A DNA stretch of 34,118 nucleotides, taken from the NCBI GenBank assembly GCA_002708935.1, contig PAPO01000006.1, positions 210,041 through 244,158 of the forward strand, written 5' to 3'. Source of the stretch: Acidimicrobiaceae bacterium. Its GTDB lineage: Bacteria > Actinomycetota > Acidimicrobiia > Acidimicrobiales > Poriferisodalaceae. Below are positions 1-6,838 of this stretch, one piece after another. Both the position numbers and the translations under genes were made by a program. The notes beneath the pieces were generated by a model, which was not told where the DNA came from, ran no database searches, and saw nothing but the letters and a program-made list of their open reading frames with translations. The stretch's first letter is position 1, and each line of letters opens with the position of its first letter.

Positions 1-77
1 GACAAGTCATCGAGCGCAACAATTCCGCCGAATCGGACAGTTATGTCTGAGACTTCGAGCAACGCCACGCGTTGCAC
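1..77 (-). CDS. ABC transporter ATP-binding protein, LivG-like (5' fragment)
   Basis: Only the first 25 codons lie in the window; the gene runs off the left edge. From a GTG at 77 the reading frame gives LLEVSDITVRFGGIVALDDL from residue 6, which is the first beta-strand and aromatic A-loop region of ABC ATPases. The phrase FGG-x-V-A-L-D-D is typical of LivG/LivF-type branched-chain amino acid or urea importers. A strong Shine-Dalgarno AAGGAG (91-86) lies 7 nt upstream of the GTG. An in-frame GTG three codons later is the alternative start. The 199 nt between it and the tRNA gene must carry its promoter, but I see no convincing boxes. The Walker motifs lie outside the window, so the subfamily is inferred. 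The neighbouring branched-chain amino acid operons make a Liv importer plausible. Confidence 0.7.
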   Translation of the reverse strand, partial: MQRVALLEVSDITVRFGGIVALDDL

Positions 78-276
78 CCCCTCTCTCCTTGAACGCACGG
101 GCTCATTGCCCAGCGAATGCGCAAGTTACCAGCCTAAACCGGTCACGCAAGTTTCGTTTGCCTACTTCTACTATTTCAGTTCTGCTTTCTTAGTCCAAAT
201 ACAGACCAAAAGCGCTGTTCACGCCGATCTATTTTAAGGATTTCTAAAACAAAAATTGGAATTGACAAGTTTTTTG

Positions 277-348
277 TTCGGGGAGGAGGACTCGAACCCC
301 CAACGACTGGACCAGAACCAGATGTGTTGCCAATTACACCATCCCCGA
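277..348 (-). tRNA. tRNA-Gln (anticodon CUG)
   Basis: A complete cloverleaf folds on the minus strand. The acceptor stem is TCGGGGA/TCCCCGA (7 of 7 pairs), the D stem GTGT/ACAC, and the anticodon loop TTCTGGT has CTG at positions 34-36. The anticodon stem has four pairs and one T-T mismatch at its outer end. The T stem is GGGGG/CCTCC with loop TTCGAGT and one G-U pair, and the discriminator is A at 277. CCA is not encoded. It reads CAG codons. It lies just downstream of gltX on the same strand, and gatCAB is also in this window, so it is probably charged with glutamate first and then transamidated. Confidence 0.95.
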
Positions 349-377
349 TCGGATGGGCTCAGTAGAGCAGAACGGTC

Positions 378-405
378 AGGGTAGCGCGCTCATTTGGGCC
401 AACAA
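378..405 (-). promoter_or_regulatory. possible tRNA-Gln promoter
   Basis: On the minus strand TTGTTG (405-400) and TACCCT (383-378) are separated by 16 nt, about 30 nt before the tRNA 5' end. The -35 box overlaps the T-rich tail of the gltX terminator-like hairpin. The -10 match is weak, so this is a suggestion only. Confidence 0.3.
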
Positions 406-426
406 ACAACGTCCTCACCTGAGGAC
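401..426 (-). terminator. terminator-like hairpin after gltX
   Basis: On the minus strand GTCCTC-AGGT-GAGGAC (426-411) forms a 6-bp stem, followed by GTTGTTTGTT (410-401). It begins 13 nt beyond the gltX stop codon. The T tract is interrupted by G, so termination may be partial and some read-through into tRNA-Gln is possible. Confidence 0.5.
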
Positions 427-438
427 CTGCTGCCTGCC

Positions 439-1740
439 CTATGCCGTGCCAAGCTTCGTATGGGCCGCTTCGATTCGTTCTAGGACCTTTTCGCGTCCCA
501 ATGCGTGCATCGATTCAAACAACGGTGGGCCGACCAGTCGACCGGTCACCGCCAACCGAATTGGCGCTTGAGCTTTCCCTAGCTTCATGTCATGCGCTTC
601 GCCGATGGCACGCAAGGTTTCATGCAAGACATCCACATCCCAATCCAAAGTGGCAAACGCTGTTTTCACGGATTCAAGAATCAATGGTGCCTCATCTGTC
701 GTCATGACCTTCTCCCAAGCACTTTGATCAATTTCGGGTGTTTCAAGAAAGAAGAAATCCAACTGCGGCGGCCCTTCGGACAACACGCGAGTGCGTTCCT
801 GCACTAAGGGAGCCACTTTGGATAAACGGTCGTGATCAACCGAGGAACTCCATACCTCGTTTTCCAGCCAGGGCGTTAAGGCCTCCGAGAATTCTTCTTG
901 TGTCATTGCTCGGATGTAGTCGCCGTTGATCGATTCCAACTTCTTGACGTCAAACATTGCCGAAGACGGGTTGACATCTGACAACTGGAATAGCGCGGCG
1001 ATTTCTTCAATTGGGCGCACTTCGATGTCGTCTGGTGGTCCCCAGCCAAGTAAGGCCAAGTAATTGATCATTGCGGCTGCTACGACACCCCGCTCTCGAT
1101 AACTCTCAAGGGCAACGTCGTCTCGTCGTTTTGACAGCTTCTTTCGCTGTTCGTTCACGATTAGCGGCAAGTGAGCGAACTCGGGCATGTCCGTGGCTCC
1201 AAGAGCTTCTCGCAGCATTATGACCTTCGGGGTCACGTTGACAAGATCCTCGCCTCTGACGACATGAGTTATCCCTAAATCAAAGTCGTCAACCGCGTTC
1301 GCGGTAAAGAAGGTGGCGGTACCGTCCGCCCTTCTCACGACGAAGTCTTCAATGTGTTGGTTTTCAAAAACGACAGTTCCTCGAACAGTGTCATTCCAAG
1401 ATGTGGTGCCTTCAGATGGGACGCGAAAGCGAACCGCCCCGTCATCGACGTAGGTCAGTCCGTCCGATATCCATCCTTCAACGGCATCGTTATATAAGTC
1501 GGCTCGTTCGCTCTGCCTGACCGGTTCACCATCAAAGCCAATCTGGAGCCATTCGAGAGACCGGTAGATATTGTCAATTAGTTCTGGTTGGGTGAGTTCA
1601 GCGTTGGTGTCTTCGATCCGAAGGATCAGCTGACCTCCTGTGCTTTGGGCTACAAGCCAGTTGAAGAGTGCCGTGCGCGCTGAGCCGAGATGAAGGGAAC
1701 CGGTAGGGGCCGGGGCGAAACGAAGACGCGTGGTACTCAC
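439..1740 (-). CDS. gltX: glutamate--tRNA ligase
   Basis: Class I synthetase that attaches glutamate to tRNA(Glu) and, because GatCAB is present, probably also to tRNA(Gln). The HIGH-type motif is HLGS near residue 17 in the context APAPTGSLHLGSARTALFNW. The KMSKS-type motif is KLSKR in NEQRKKLSKRRDD, and ITHVVRGEDL is the conserved active-site segment. At 433 aa it is shorter than the usual 470-490. The protein passes directly from GLTYVDDG to AVRFRVPSEG, so it lacks the roughly 35-residue segment (the Cys-rich, zinc-binding region in some bacteria) that normally sits there. The anticodon-binding C-terminus remains. The start is GTG at 1740 without a clear Shine-Dalgarno. It is the last gene of the leuB-cimA operon, 31 nt after the preceding stop. 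Confidence 0.95.
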   Translation of the reverse strand: MSTTRLRFAPAPTGSLHLGSARTALFNWLVAQSTGGQLILRIEDTNAELTQPELIDNIYRSLEWLQIGFDGEPVRQSERADLYNDAVEGWISDGLTYVDDGAVRFRVPSEGTTSWNDTVRGTVVFENQHIEDFVVRRADGTATFFTANAVDDFDLGITHVVRGEDLVNVTPKVIMLREALGATDMPEFAHLPLIVNEQRKKLSKRRDDVALESYRERGVVAAAMINYLALLGWGPPDDIEVRPIEEIAALFQLSDVNPSSAMFDVKKLESINGDYIRAMTQEEFSEALTPWLENEVWSSSVDHDRLSKVAPLVQERTRVLSEGPPQLDFFFLETPEIDQSAWEKVMTTDEAPLILESVKTAFATLDWDVDVLHETLRAIGEAHDMKLGKAQAPIRLAVTGRLVGPPLFESMHALGREKVLERIEAAHTKLGTA

Positions 1741-1771
1741 ATGCTTGAGGGTACGAGAGTATTTGGCTCGT

Positions 1772-2371
1772 TCAGACTTCCCTGCCGAAGATCTCTAAGA
1801 GTTGGGTTTGCTCATCTGCACCGGGAGAAGATGATCTTGATGGGTCGAAGAGTTCTGGCATCTCCGCCATTTGGTCCCGACGCTCCCGAGCCCAAACAAG
1901 CGCAGCTGACACCACCTCATCATCAATCCGGTCGTCTACACCAAGTCCGACAGCCAAATCCCAGGCATGGACTGCCAGGTCACAGGTCCGAACTCGAAGG
2001 AATTCGATAGTAGGAATCGATTGTTCCCCTAGCGCAACTTGTCCTTCTATATCAGCGTCCGCGAACGCTGCTACCACATTGCGCCACGAAACTTCCCATG
2101 CCATTTCCGGATCTTCAACCACTACTTCCGCAGTAATCGACATGACGTCTTCAAATGGGGCGCCTTCAAGAATTCGAGATGCGCGCATATTTTCGACAAC
2201 GCAATGAGCTACTAGGTCGTATACATCCCATTCGTCACATGGGGTTGATGCTTCCCAATACTCGGGGAGAATTTGCCGAATTCGGTAGTCCACTTCGCCT
2301 GCGGCCAGTTGGTGGATCCGAAGCCACGCCGCATCGGGAATTTGCTCACTCAGCACTGTCCGGTGCCGCAA
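1772..2371 (-). CDS. DinB-like metal-binding protein, MDMPI_N/TIGR03086 type
   Basis: This 199-aa protein has the signature of the mycothiol-dependent maleylpyruvate isomerase N-terminal family (DinB/YfiT fold). TPCDEWDVYDLVAH spans residues 43-56 and CDLAVHAWDLAVGLG follows near residues 130-144. His56, Asp131 and His135 sit where the family binds its metal. Family members are often thiol-dependent enzymes using mycothiol, but the substrate cannot be told from sequence. The listed ATG overlaps the upstream gene by 22 bp. An in-frame GTG at 2356, overlapping by 7 bp, is an equally good start and would remove five residues. It lies between a degenerate paralogue and gltX, in the same transcription unit. 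Confidence 0.8.
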   Translation of the reverse strand: MRHRTVLSEQIPDAAWLRIHQLAAGEVDYRIRQILPEYWEASTPCDEWDVYDLVAHCVVENMRASRILEGAPFEDVMSITAEVVVEDPEMAWEVSWRNVVAAFADADIEGQVALGEQSIPTIEFLRVRTCDLAVHAWDLAVGLGVDDRIDDEVVSAALVWARERRDQMAEMPELFDPSRSSSPGADEQTQLLEIFGREV

Positions 2372-2937
2372 GAGGGGTCAGAAGGGTCAACCCAGAGACC
2401 TGAGGGGCGTCCATGTTGGGCTAGGAGGCGTAGTACCGGCGGCGTCGACATATCGACATCAAGTGACTCGAGTGATGGCCACACAGTGACGTCAGGTTCA
2501 ATTACGGATATCCGGTCAACAAGAAGATCATCTAATCCCGTCCCAGCCCGAATAGCCTGCTGGAGGTCGTAGCCGAGCACTGTGAGTTCTACTATTCGCT
2601 GCCACAGCAACTGTCGACGTTGAGGGCTGAATCCCGATTGGTGATCCAAAGCTGAGGCGACCGTTAAGACTGTCCGGATCGATTCAACAACAATTTTGGT
2701 GGGTTCCGTTCCAAGGTCAACCGATTCTGGAACGGTTTGTCCTGTTAATTCTGCGGCTGCCGCCAGGTTTCCGTCAGCGACCTGACACAGCAAGTCACCT
2801 ACTGTCAGATCGTTCATAGGTACAGCTAATGGCATAGGAAGGTGTTCCCATGCTGGCAAACGCATGCGGGCAGCAAAATCCGTGCATGCGCGTCTGTGAA
2901 GACGAAGTAATTCACGATCAGGTGTTGAGTCATTCAT
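2350..2937 (-). CDS. degenerate DinB/MDMPI-like paralogue
   Basis: This 195-aa protein aligns by eye with its downstream neighbour. LAVPMNDLTVGDLLCQVADGN (residues 37-57) matches TPCDEWDVYDLVAHCVVEN, and VELTVLGYDLQQAIRAGTGL matches TCDLAVHAWDLAVGLG. The two histidines that would bind metal in the neighbour are replaced by Gln52 and Leu121; Glu117 is kept. It therefore looks like a DinB-fold subunit that has lost its metal site, perhaps a structural partner of the neighbour. Its ATG overlaps the stop of the upstream gene in an ATGA, which suggests translational coupling. The family assignment rests on this pairwise similarity and is less certain than for the neighbour. Confidence 0.65.
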   Translation of the reverse strand: MNDSTPDRELLRLHRRACTDFAARMRLPAWEHLPMPLAVPMNDLTVGDLLCQVADGNLAAAAELTGQTVPESVDLGTEPTKIVVESIRTVLTVASALDHQSGFSPQRRQLLWQRIVELTVLGYDLQQAIRAGTGLDDLLVDRISVIEPDVTVWPSLESLDVDMSTPPVLRLLAQHGRPSGLWVDPSDPSCGTGQC

Positions 2938-3458
2938 GACAACTCCAATAGTGACGTCCAGTCCGTCGAATACTGCTCTTCGAGGTCACTGGGCGACATC
3001 TTTAAGGTTCGAATAGGAACAGCGGCAACTAGATGGCGAACCTCTGAGTAGTGATGTGATTCAGATAGCCCTTCAAAAAGCCGAGATCGCTCTCTGAGTA
3101 GTTCCGCATCTGCAGAGGCGTCAAGAAAACCCCAGATCCGATAGGCCATCTCTAGGTCATACACAACCGGGGCTCGGCCGAATATAGATGCCCTCTTGAG
3201 AGCTATCTGAACACATCCGCGTTCAACATCATCTAGATGTTCATGTTCGGTGATATGAAGCCGTTCTCTGAAGCTTCGGCAAAGACGTAACGCGTAACCT
3301 TGGTCGGGGCCTTGGTGACCCAAGGAACCACCACTGGGCTGCACGGAGTCAAGGTCTGCTGGGCGACGATTCACCCAACTCGACGGGACCACATTCGGCG
3401 ACCGATAGGTGCTCGCTTCTTCCGTCGGTGACAAAGGTACGTGTCTAGGGGCTGCCAT
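2934..3458 (-). CDS. conserved hypothetical protein, 174 aa
   Basis: I do not recognise a named domain. The N-terminus is proline-rich and probably disordered. Residues 45-60 (SLGHQGPDQGYALRLC) and 84-110 (including ALKRASIFGRAPVVYDLEMA and IWGFLD) look like conserved helical segments, followed by an HHYSEVRHLVAAVP stretch. There is no signal peptide or membrane helix, so it is probably cytoplasmic. From memory, proteins beginning MAAPRHVP with the GPDQGYAL and RASIFGRAPV segments occur in other Acidimicrobiia, which would make it lineage-conserved; I could not check this. It lies 6 nt downstream of cimA and overlaps the next gene by 4 bp, so it is co-expressed with branched-chain amino acid genes. 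No function is proposed. Confidence 0.75.
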   Translation of the reverse strand: MAAPRHVPLSPTEEASTYRSPNVVPSSWVNRRPADLDSVQPSGGSLGHQGPDQGYALRLCRSFRERLHITEHEHLDDVERGCVQIALKRASIFGRAPVVYDLEMAYRIWGFLDASADAELLRERSRLFEGLSESHHYSEVRHLVAAVPIRTLKMSPSDLEEQYSTDWTSLLELS

Positions 3459-3464
3459 AGAAGA

Positions 3465-5111
3465 TCAGTTTAGAGAACTGTCGCCCTGTGCGCGGTGTCG
3501 ATAAAGCGCGTAGACCAACGCGTCACGAAGGGCAAACCAAGAAGCTTCAATAATATTTTCGGATACTCCGATAGTGGTCCATGTCGCCTCGGAGTCAGCG
3601 CTGTCCACTAATACTCGTGTCACGGCACCAGTACCGCGATTGGTGTCAAGGACACGGACTTTGTAATCAGTGAGGTGAACCTCAGATAGTTCCGGGTATA
3701 TGTCAATGACTGCGTTCCGGAAGGCGTTGTCAAGAGCATTGACTGGCCCGTCGCCTTCTCCCACGGTGATCATACGTTCTCCGCCCACAACTATTCGCAG
3801 GGTCGCTTCAGTGTCGAATTGTCGATCTTGCCCTCGCTCCACTAACACTCGGAACGATTCCACATCGAAATAGTCGAACTCTTCCCCTGCAGCGCGCCGC
3901 ATCATCAGCTCTAGAGAGGCATCCGCGACTTCAAAGTGGTAACCCTCATGCTCTAGTCGTTTCATTTCTTCTACGACTTCGACCATCTGTTTATCTTCGA
4001 TTTCTATGCCCAACTGTTCAGCTTTTAATTCAACTGATGCGCGGCCCGACAAATCTCCTAACAAGAACCTCGTGCTGTTTCCAACCGCAGACGGATCTAC
4101 GTGTTCATAGCTATCGGGTCGCCGAGCAATTGCACTGGTATGTAGACCTGCCTTATGTGCGAACGCTGATGTCCCTACATACGGCTGCTGATGTTGTGGT
4201 GGCATGTTCATTAGCTCAGCCACATGGTGTGACACCGACGTCAGTCTCTCAATGTGGTCTTCCGGCAGAGTTTCGATGCCCATCTTCAACGTGAGATTCG
4301 GCACCAGTACCGTGTTGTCACAATTGCCAGTGCGTTCTCCGTACCCGTTGATTGTTCCTTGCACATGCGTGGCGCCGGCAACCACACCCGCCACCGCATT
4401 GGCGACTGCGCAACCTGTGTCATTTTGGGTATGCATTCCAATTTGGACACCATCGAAGTGTCGTACGACATCAGTAACGATTCTCTCAACTTCGTGCGGT
4501 AATGATCCACCGTTGGTGTCGCAGAGCACTAGGCAGTCAGCACCCTGAACCGCTGCTGCTTCGAGAACCTGAAGAGAGAACTCCGGGTTGCGTTTGTATC
4601 CATCAAAGAAATGTTCTGCATCGAAGAACACGCGAAGGCCTTCAGCCTTCAGAAATTCGACGGAGTCGCCAACCATTGCGACCCCTTCATCCAAGGGCTG
4701 CCGTAATGCCTCGGTAACGTGATAATCCCATGATTTTCCGACTATACAAACGGTAGAAGTCCCAGCTTCGACAAGAGAAGACAATGTTTGGTCTTCATCT
4801 ACTCGACCTTTAGGCCGACGGGTTGATCCAAAAGCTACGAGCTGTGAGTTCTTGAGTTCCAGTTCGGTTGCAGCGCGTTGGAAAAATTCTTCGTCTTTGG
4901 GATTGGAACCAGGCCACCCACCTTCGATCCAATGAACCCCGAGGTGGTCGAGTTGTCGAGCCACTTTTAGTTTGTCGTCAGAAGAAACCGAAATACCTTC
5001 AAACTGAACTCCGTCGCGCAAGGTTGTGTCAAAAATCTCAACCTTCTCCGGCCAGGAGACATCACGAACTCCCTGACGATCGACTGAAGGTTGGTTGTTG
5101 TCTTCGGTCAT
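3465..5111 (-). CDS. cimA: (R)-citramalate synthase
   Basis: CimA condenses pyruvate and acetyl-CoA to citramalate, the first step of the threonine-independent route to 2-oxobutyrate and isoleucine. The HMG-CoA-lyase-like TIM barrel starts with [13 protein letters not shown] (residues 27-39) and contains CDTNGG (197-202) and [14 protein letters not shown]. The C-terminal part resembles the LeuA-type regulatory domain. The length of 548 aa and the opening [17 protein letters not shown] favour CimA over LeuA or homocitrate synthase. The usual metal-binding H-x-H is His227-Thr-Gln229 here, so the second histidine is Gln. Its ATG overlaps the leuB stop by 4 bp, consistent with coupling to LeuB, which acts later in the same pathway. 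The Ile-rich leader upstream of leuB probably controls both. Confidence 0.92.
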   Translation of the reverse strand: MTEDNNQPSVDRQGVRDVSWPEKVEIFDTTLRDGVQFEGISVSSDDKLKVARQLDHLGVHWIEGGWPGSNPKDEEFFQRAATELELKNSQLVAFGSTRRPKGRVDEDQTLSSLVEAGTSTVCIVGKSWDYHVTEALRQPLDEGVAMVGDSVEFLKAEGLRVFFDAEHFFDGYKRNPEFSLQVLEAAAVQGADCLVLCDTNGGSLPHEVERIVTDVVRHFDGVQIGMHTQNDTGCAVANAVAGVVAGATHVQGTINGYGERTGNCDNTVLVPNLTLKMGIETLPEDHIERLTSVSHHVAELMNMPPQHQQPYVGTSAFAHKAGLHTSAIARRPDSYEHVDPSAVGNSTRFLLGDLSGRASVELKAEQLGIEIEDKQMVEVVEEMKRLEHEGYHFEVADASLELMMRRAAGEEFDYFDVESFRVLVERGQDRQFDTEATLRIVVGGERMITVGEGDGPVNALDNAFRNAVIDIYPELSEVHLTDYKVRVLDTNRGTGAVTRVLVDSADSEATWTTIGVSENIIEASWFALRDALVYALYRHRAQGDSSLN

Positions 5112-6097
5112 TGATCCCCCTGAGAAATGTTCCCAAGAATTGCTGTAGCAATTTCCTCCGTTGTGCCACTGCTTGGGATCCCTTCGCAGGCCGCCCGGAC
5201 CCGTTGGGCAGTTTCGACGTCACCCAAGAATTCGAGCATCATCACACCTGACAGCACTGCTGCTGTTGGGTTAGCCAGTCCTTGGCCCGCGATATCCGGA
5301 GCGGAGCCGTGCACTGGCTCGAAAAGTGATGGCGCACTCCGGTCTGGGTTGAGATTCGCCGACGATGCAAGTCCAATTCCACCAGCGACCGCTCCGCCGA
5401 GGTCGGTGAGGATATCTCCAAAGAGATTGTCGGTAACAACAACCTCGTAGCGGGTCGGATCTTCCACGAAGTAAATGCAGGCAGCATCAACGTGGTTGTA
5501 GGCAGTTTCGACATCGGGGTATTCCACGGCTACTTCTTCGAACGTCCGTTGCCACAGATCTCCCGAAAACGTCAAAACGTTGGTCTTGTGGACCAATGTA
5601 AGGTGCTTTCGTTCTCGACTTTGAGCCAGCTCAAAGCCGTACCGAATACAACGCTCTGCACCTTTTCGAGTGTTCACAGAGCCTTGGGTAGCGATTTCAT
5701 GAACTGTGCCTTTGCGAAGGAACCCGCCTTCGCCCGCGTAGGTTCCTTCTGTGTTTTCTCTGATGACAACGAATTCGTGACCGTCAGGAAGAACGAACGG
5801 TCGCAAATTGACGTATAGGTCGAGTTCAAATCGCGCTTTCAGCAGAAGCCCTCGTTCTATTACCCCCGGCGGAACTTCGGGAGTGCCAACTGCACCCAGC
5901 AGAATTGCGTCGTAAGCACGCAGCTCCTCAAGTGTTTCATCGGGGAGGACAACTCCATCCTCGAGGTAACGAAAACCCCCTAAACGAAAGTCCGTCGTGT
6001 CCAGGTCCGCACCCGCGGCTCTCATGACATCAAGCGCGACTGAGGTCACTTCGGGCCCGATGCCGTCTCCACCTATAACTGCGATCTTGTGGGGCAC
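5108..6097 (-). CDS. leuB: 3-isopropylmalate dehydrogenase
   Basis: NAD-dependent beta-decarboxylating dehydrogenase of leucine synthesis; it also oxidises the methylmalate intermediate of the citramalate route. The sequence begins [13 protein letters not shown] and contains [38 protein letters not shown] and the metal-binding [20 protein letters not shown]. The length of 329 aa is normal for the shorter actinobacterial type. The start is GTG at 6097, with Shine-Dalgarno AGGAG 8 nt upstream. Homologous tartrate/isocitrate dehydrogenases are the alternative, but pairing with cimA and the leuCD genes nearby favours LeuB. It is the first structural gene after the leader at 6157-6288. Confidence 0.93.
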   Translation of the reverse strand: MPHKIAVIGGDGIGPEVTSVALDVMRAAGADLDTTDFRLGGFRYLEDGVVLPDETLEELRAYDAILLGAVGTPEVPPGVIERGLLLKARFELDLYVNLRPFVLPDGHEFVVIRENTEGTYAGEGGFLRKGTVHEIATQGSVNTRKGAERCIRYGFELAQSRERKHLTLVHKTNVLTFSGDLWQRTFEEVAVEYPDVETAYNHVDAACIYFVEDPTRYEVVVTDNLFGDILTDLGGAVAGGIGLASSANLNPDRSAPSLFEPVHGSAPDIAGQGLANPTAAVLSGVMMLEFLGDVETAQRVRAACEGIPSSGTTEEIATAILGNISQGDQ

Positions 6098-6156
6098 TTA
6101 CTTTCTCCTAGTTCGGTTTATGGACAGAGGTTGATGGGCAAGGCCGTAGAGGCCCT

Positions 6157-6189
6157 ATTAAAGGCAAAGACCGCCCCCGAGGGACGGTC
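6157..6189 (-). terminator. intrinsic terminator (attenuator) in the leuB leader
   Basis: On the minus strand GACCGTCCC-TCG-GGGGCGGTC (6189-6169) forms a strong hairpin with one U-G pair, followed by TTTGCCTTT. It lies between the predicted leader peptide and leuB, about 60 nt before the leuB start, so it can only act as an attenuator. Its 3' arm GGCGGTC is also perfectly complementary to GACCGCC inside the leader-peptide codons (6238-6232). Confidence 0.75.
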
Positions 6190-6194
6190 AATAA

Positions 6195-6217
6195 GCGCAC
6201 ACGTTAAACGTGTGCGC
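6195..6217 (-). promoter_or_regulatory. leader hairpin abutting the leader-peptide stop
   Basis: GCGCACACGT-TTA-ACGTGTGCGC is a perfect 10-bp inverted repeat. Its first base is the last base of the leader stop codon TAG. A ribosome paused on the three Ile codons would cover its 5' arm, while one finishing at the stop would sit against it. That is the placement expected of a pause or anti-antiterminator stem in ribosome-mediated attenuation. Confidence 0.65.
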
Positions 6218-6252
6218 TACGAAATAATGATGGCGGTCAGGTATGCCCTCAC
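6217..6252 (-). CDS. leuB-cimA leader peptide (predicted)
   Basis: An 11-codon frame, GTG through TAG, encodes MRAYLTAIIIS. Three consecutive isoleucine codons (ATC ATT ATT) end one codon before the stop, with one Leu codon earlier. Isoleucine is the end product of the citramalate route that CimA and LeuB serve. The predicted -10 box ends 7 nt before the GTG and there is no Shine-Dalgarno, so the peptide is probably translated from a leaderless transcript. It is followed at once by a 10-bp hairpin and then an intrinsic terminator. The peptide would act in cis through the ribosome and need not have a function of its own. Confidence 0.65.
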   Translation of the reverse strand: MRAYLTAIIIS

Positions 6253-6259
6253 AATCTCT

Positions 6260-6288
6260 ATTGTCGGCAACTTAGAGCGCCACGTCAA
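6260..6288 (-). promoter_or_regulatory. promoter of the leuB-cimA-gltX operon
   Basis: On the minus strand TTGACG (6288-6283) and GACAAT (6265-6260) are exactly 17 nt apart, a good match to the housekeeping sigma consensus. The start site would fall at about 6253-6252, on the GTG of the leader peptide. Confidence 0.65.
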
Positions 6289-6326
6289 ACTGATTACTGA
6301 ACTGCTGGCAGAAACCTAGGGCGCAG

Positions 6327-6355
6327 TTCACACGTCAAGCCGAATTCGATACGCT
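6327..6355 (+). promoter_or_regulatory. predicted leaderless promoter of greA
   Basis: TTCACA (6327-6332) and TACGCT (6350-6355) have a 17-nt spacer. The -10 box fits the actinobacterial TAnnnT form and ends 6 nt before the GTG start of greA, so the mRNA probably begins at or next to the start codon. No Shine-Dalgarno is present. Confidence 0.5.
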
Positions 6356-6361
6356 TTAGGG

Positions 6362-6829
6362 GTGGCTGAATTGCAACACCTTTCTCCTGAAGCCCATGCT
6401 CGTCTCGCCGCTGAGTTCAAAGATCTCACAACCCGCGGCCGGATCGACATTGCCGACAAGATCGAAGAGGCGCGGTTACTTGGAGATCTATCAGAAAACG
6501 GCGATTACCACGCTGCAAAAGAGGAGCAAGGAAAAATGGAGGGGCGGATCCTCCATCTCGCTTCGGTCCTTGAAAATTGTGAAATTGTTGCGCAAACGTC
6601 GAGTGATTCAGTCAACCCCGGTGTCGTAGTGGAAATCCGTTTCAAGGGTGACGAGACAACAGAAAAGTATCTTTTCGGCTCCATAGAGGAACGTGTTGAT
6701 GGCATTGAAGTCATTTCACCCGGTTCTCCGATGGGTCAAGCCCTTGAAGGTGGCGTCGTCGGCCAAGTAGTTGAGTACGAGGCGGGGGCGGGTTCTTTGT
6801 CTGTCGAGATCATCGCGATCGAGGCATAA
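6362..6829 (+). CDS. greA: transcription elongation factor GreA
   Basis: GreA enters the secondary channel of RNA polymerase and stimulates cleavage of backtracked transcripts. The 155-aa protein has the N-terminal coiled coil (about residues 1-75) with the acidic tip LGDLSENGDYHAAKEEQ (about 40-56), and the C-terminal FKBP-like domain ending in SPGSPMGQALEGGVVGQVVE. This is the normal length and layout. The GTG start at 6362 lacks a Shine-Dalgarno, and a -10 box ends 6 nt upstream, suggesting leaderless translation. It is divergent from the leuB operon across a 264-bp region holding both promoters, and the next gene follows after 9 nt. Confidence 0.95.
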   Translation: MAELQHLSPEAHARLAAEFKDLTTRGRIDIADKIEEARLLGDLSENGDYHAAKEEQGKMEGRILHLASVLENCEIVAQTSSDSVNPGVVVEIRFKGDETTEKYLFGSIEERVDGIEVISPGSPMGQALEGGVVGQVVEYEAGAGSLSVEIIAIEA

Positions 6830-6838
6830 CGATTTTCA

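Noticed and set aside
43-237. A 64-codon plus-strand open frame at the left edge
   Set aside because: It has no Shine-Dalgarno and no family resemblance, and its start overlaps the minus-strand ABC ATPase fragment, which has a clear signature.
248-278. A/T inverted repeat AACAAAAA...TTTTTGTT beside tRNA-Gln as a terminator
   Set aside because: The stem is all A/T bar one pair and overlaps the tRNA 3' end, so it is unlikely to form while the tRNA folds.
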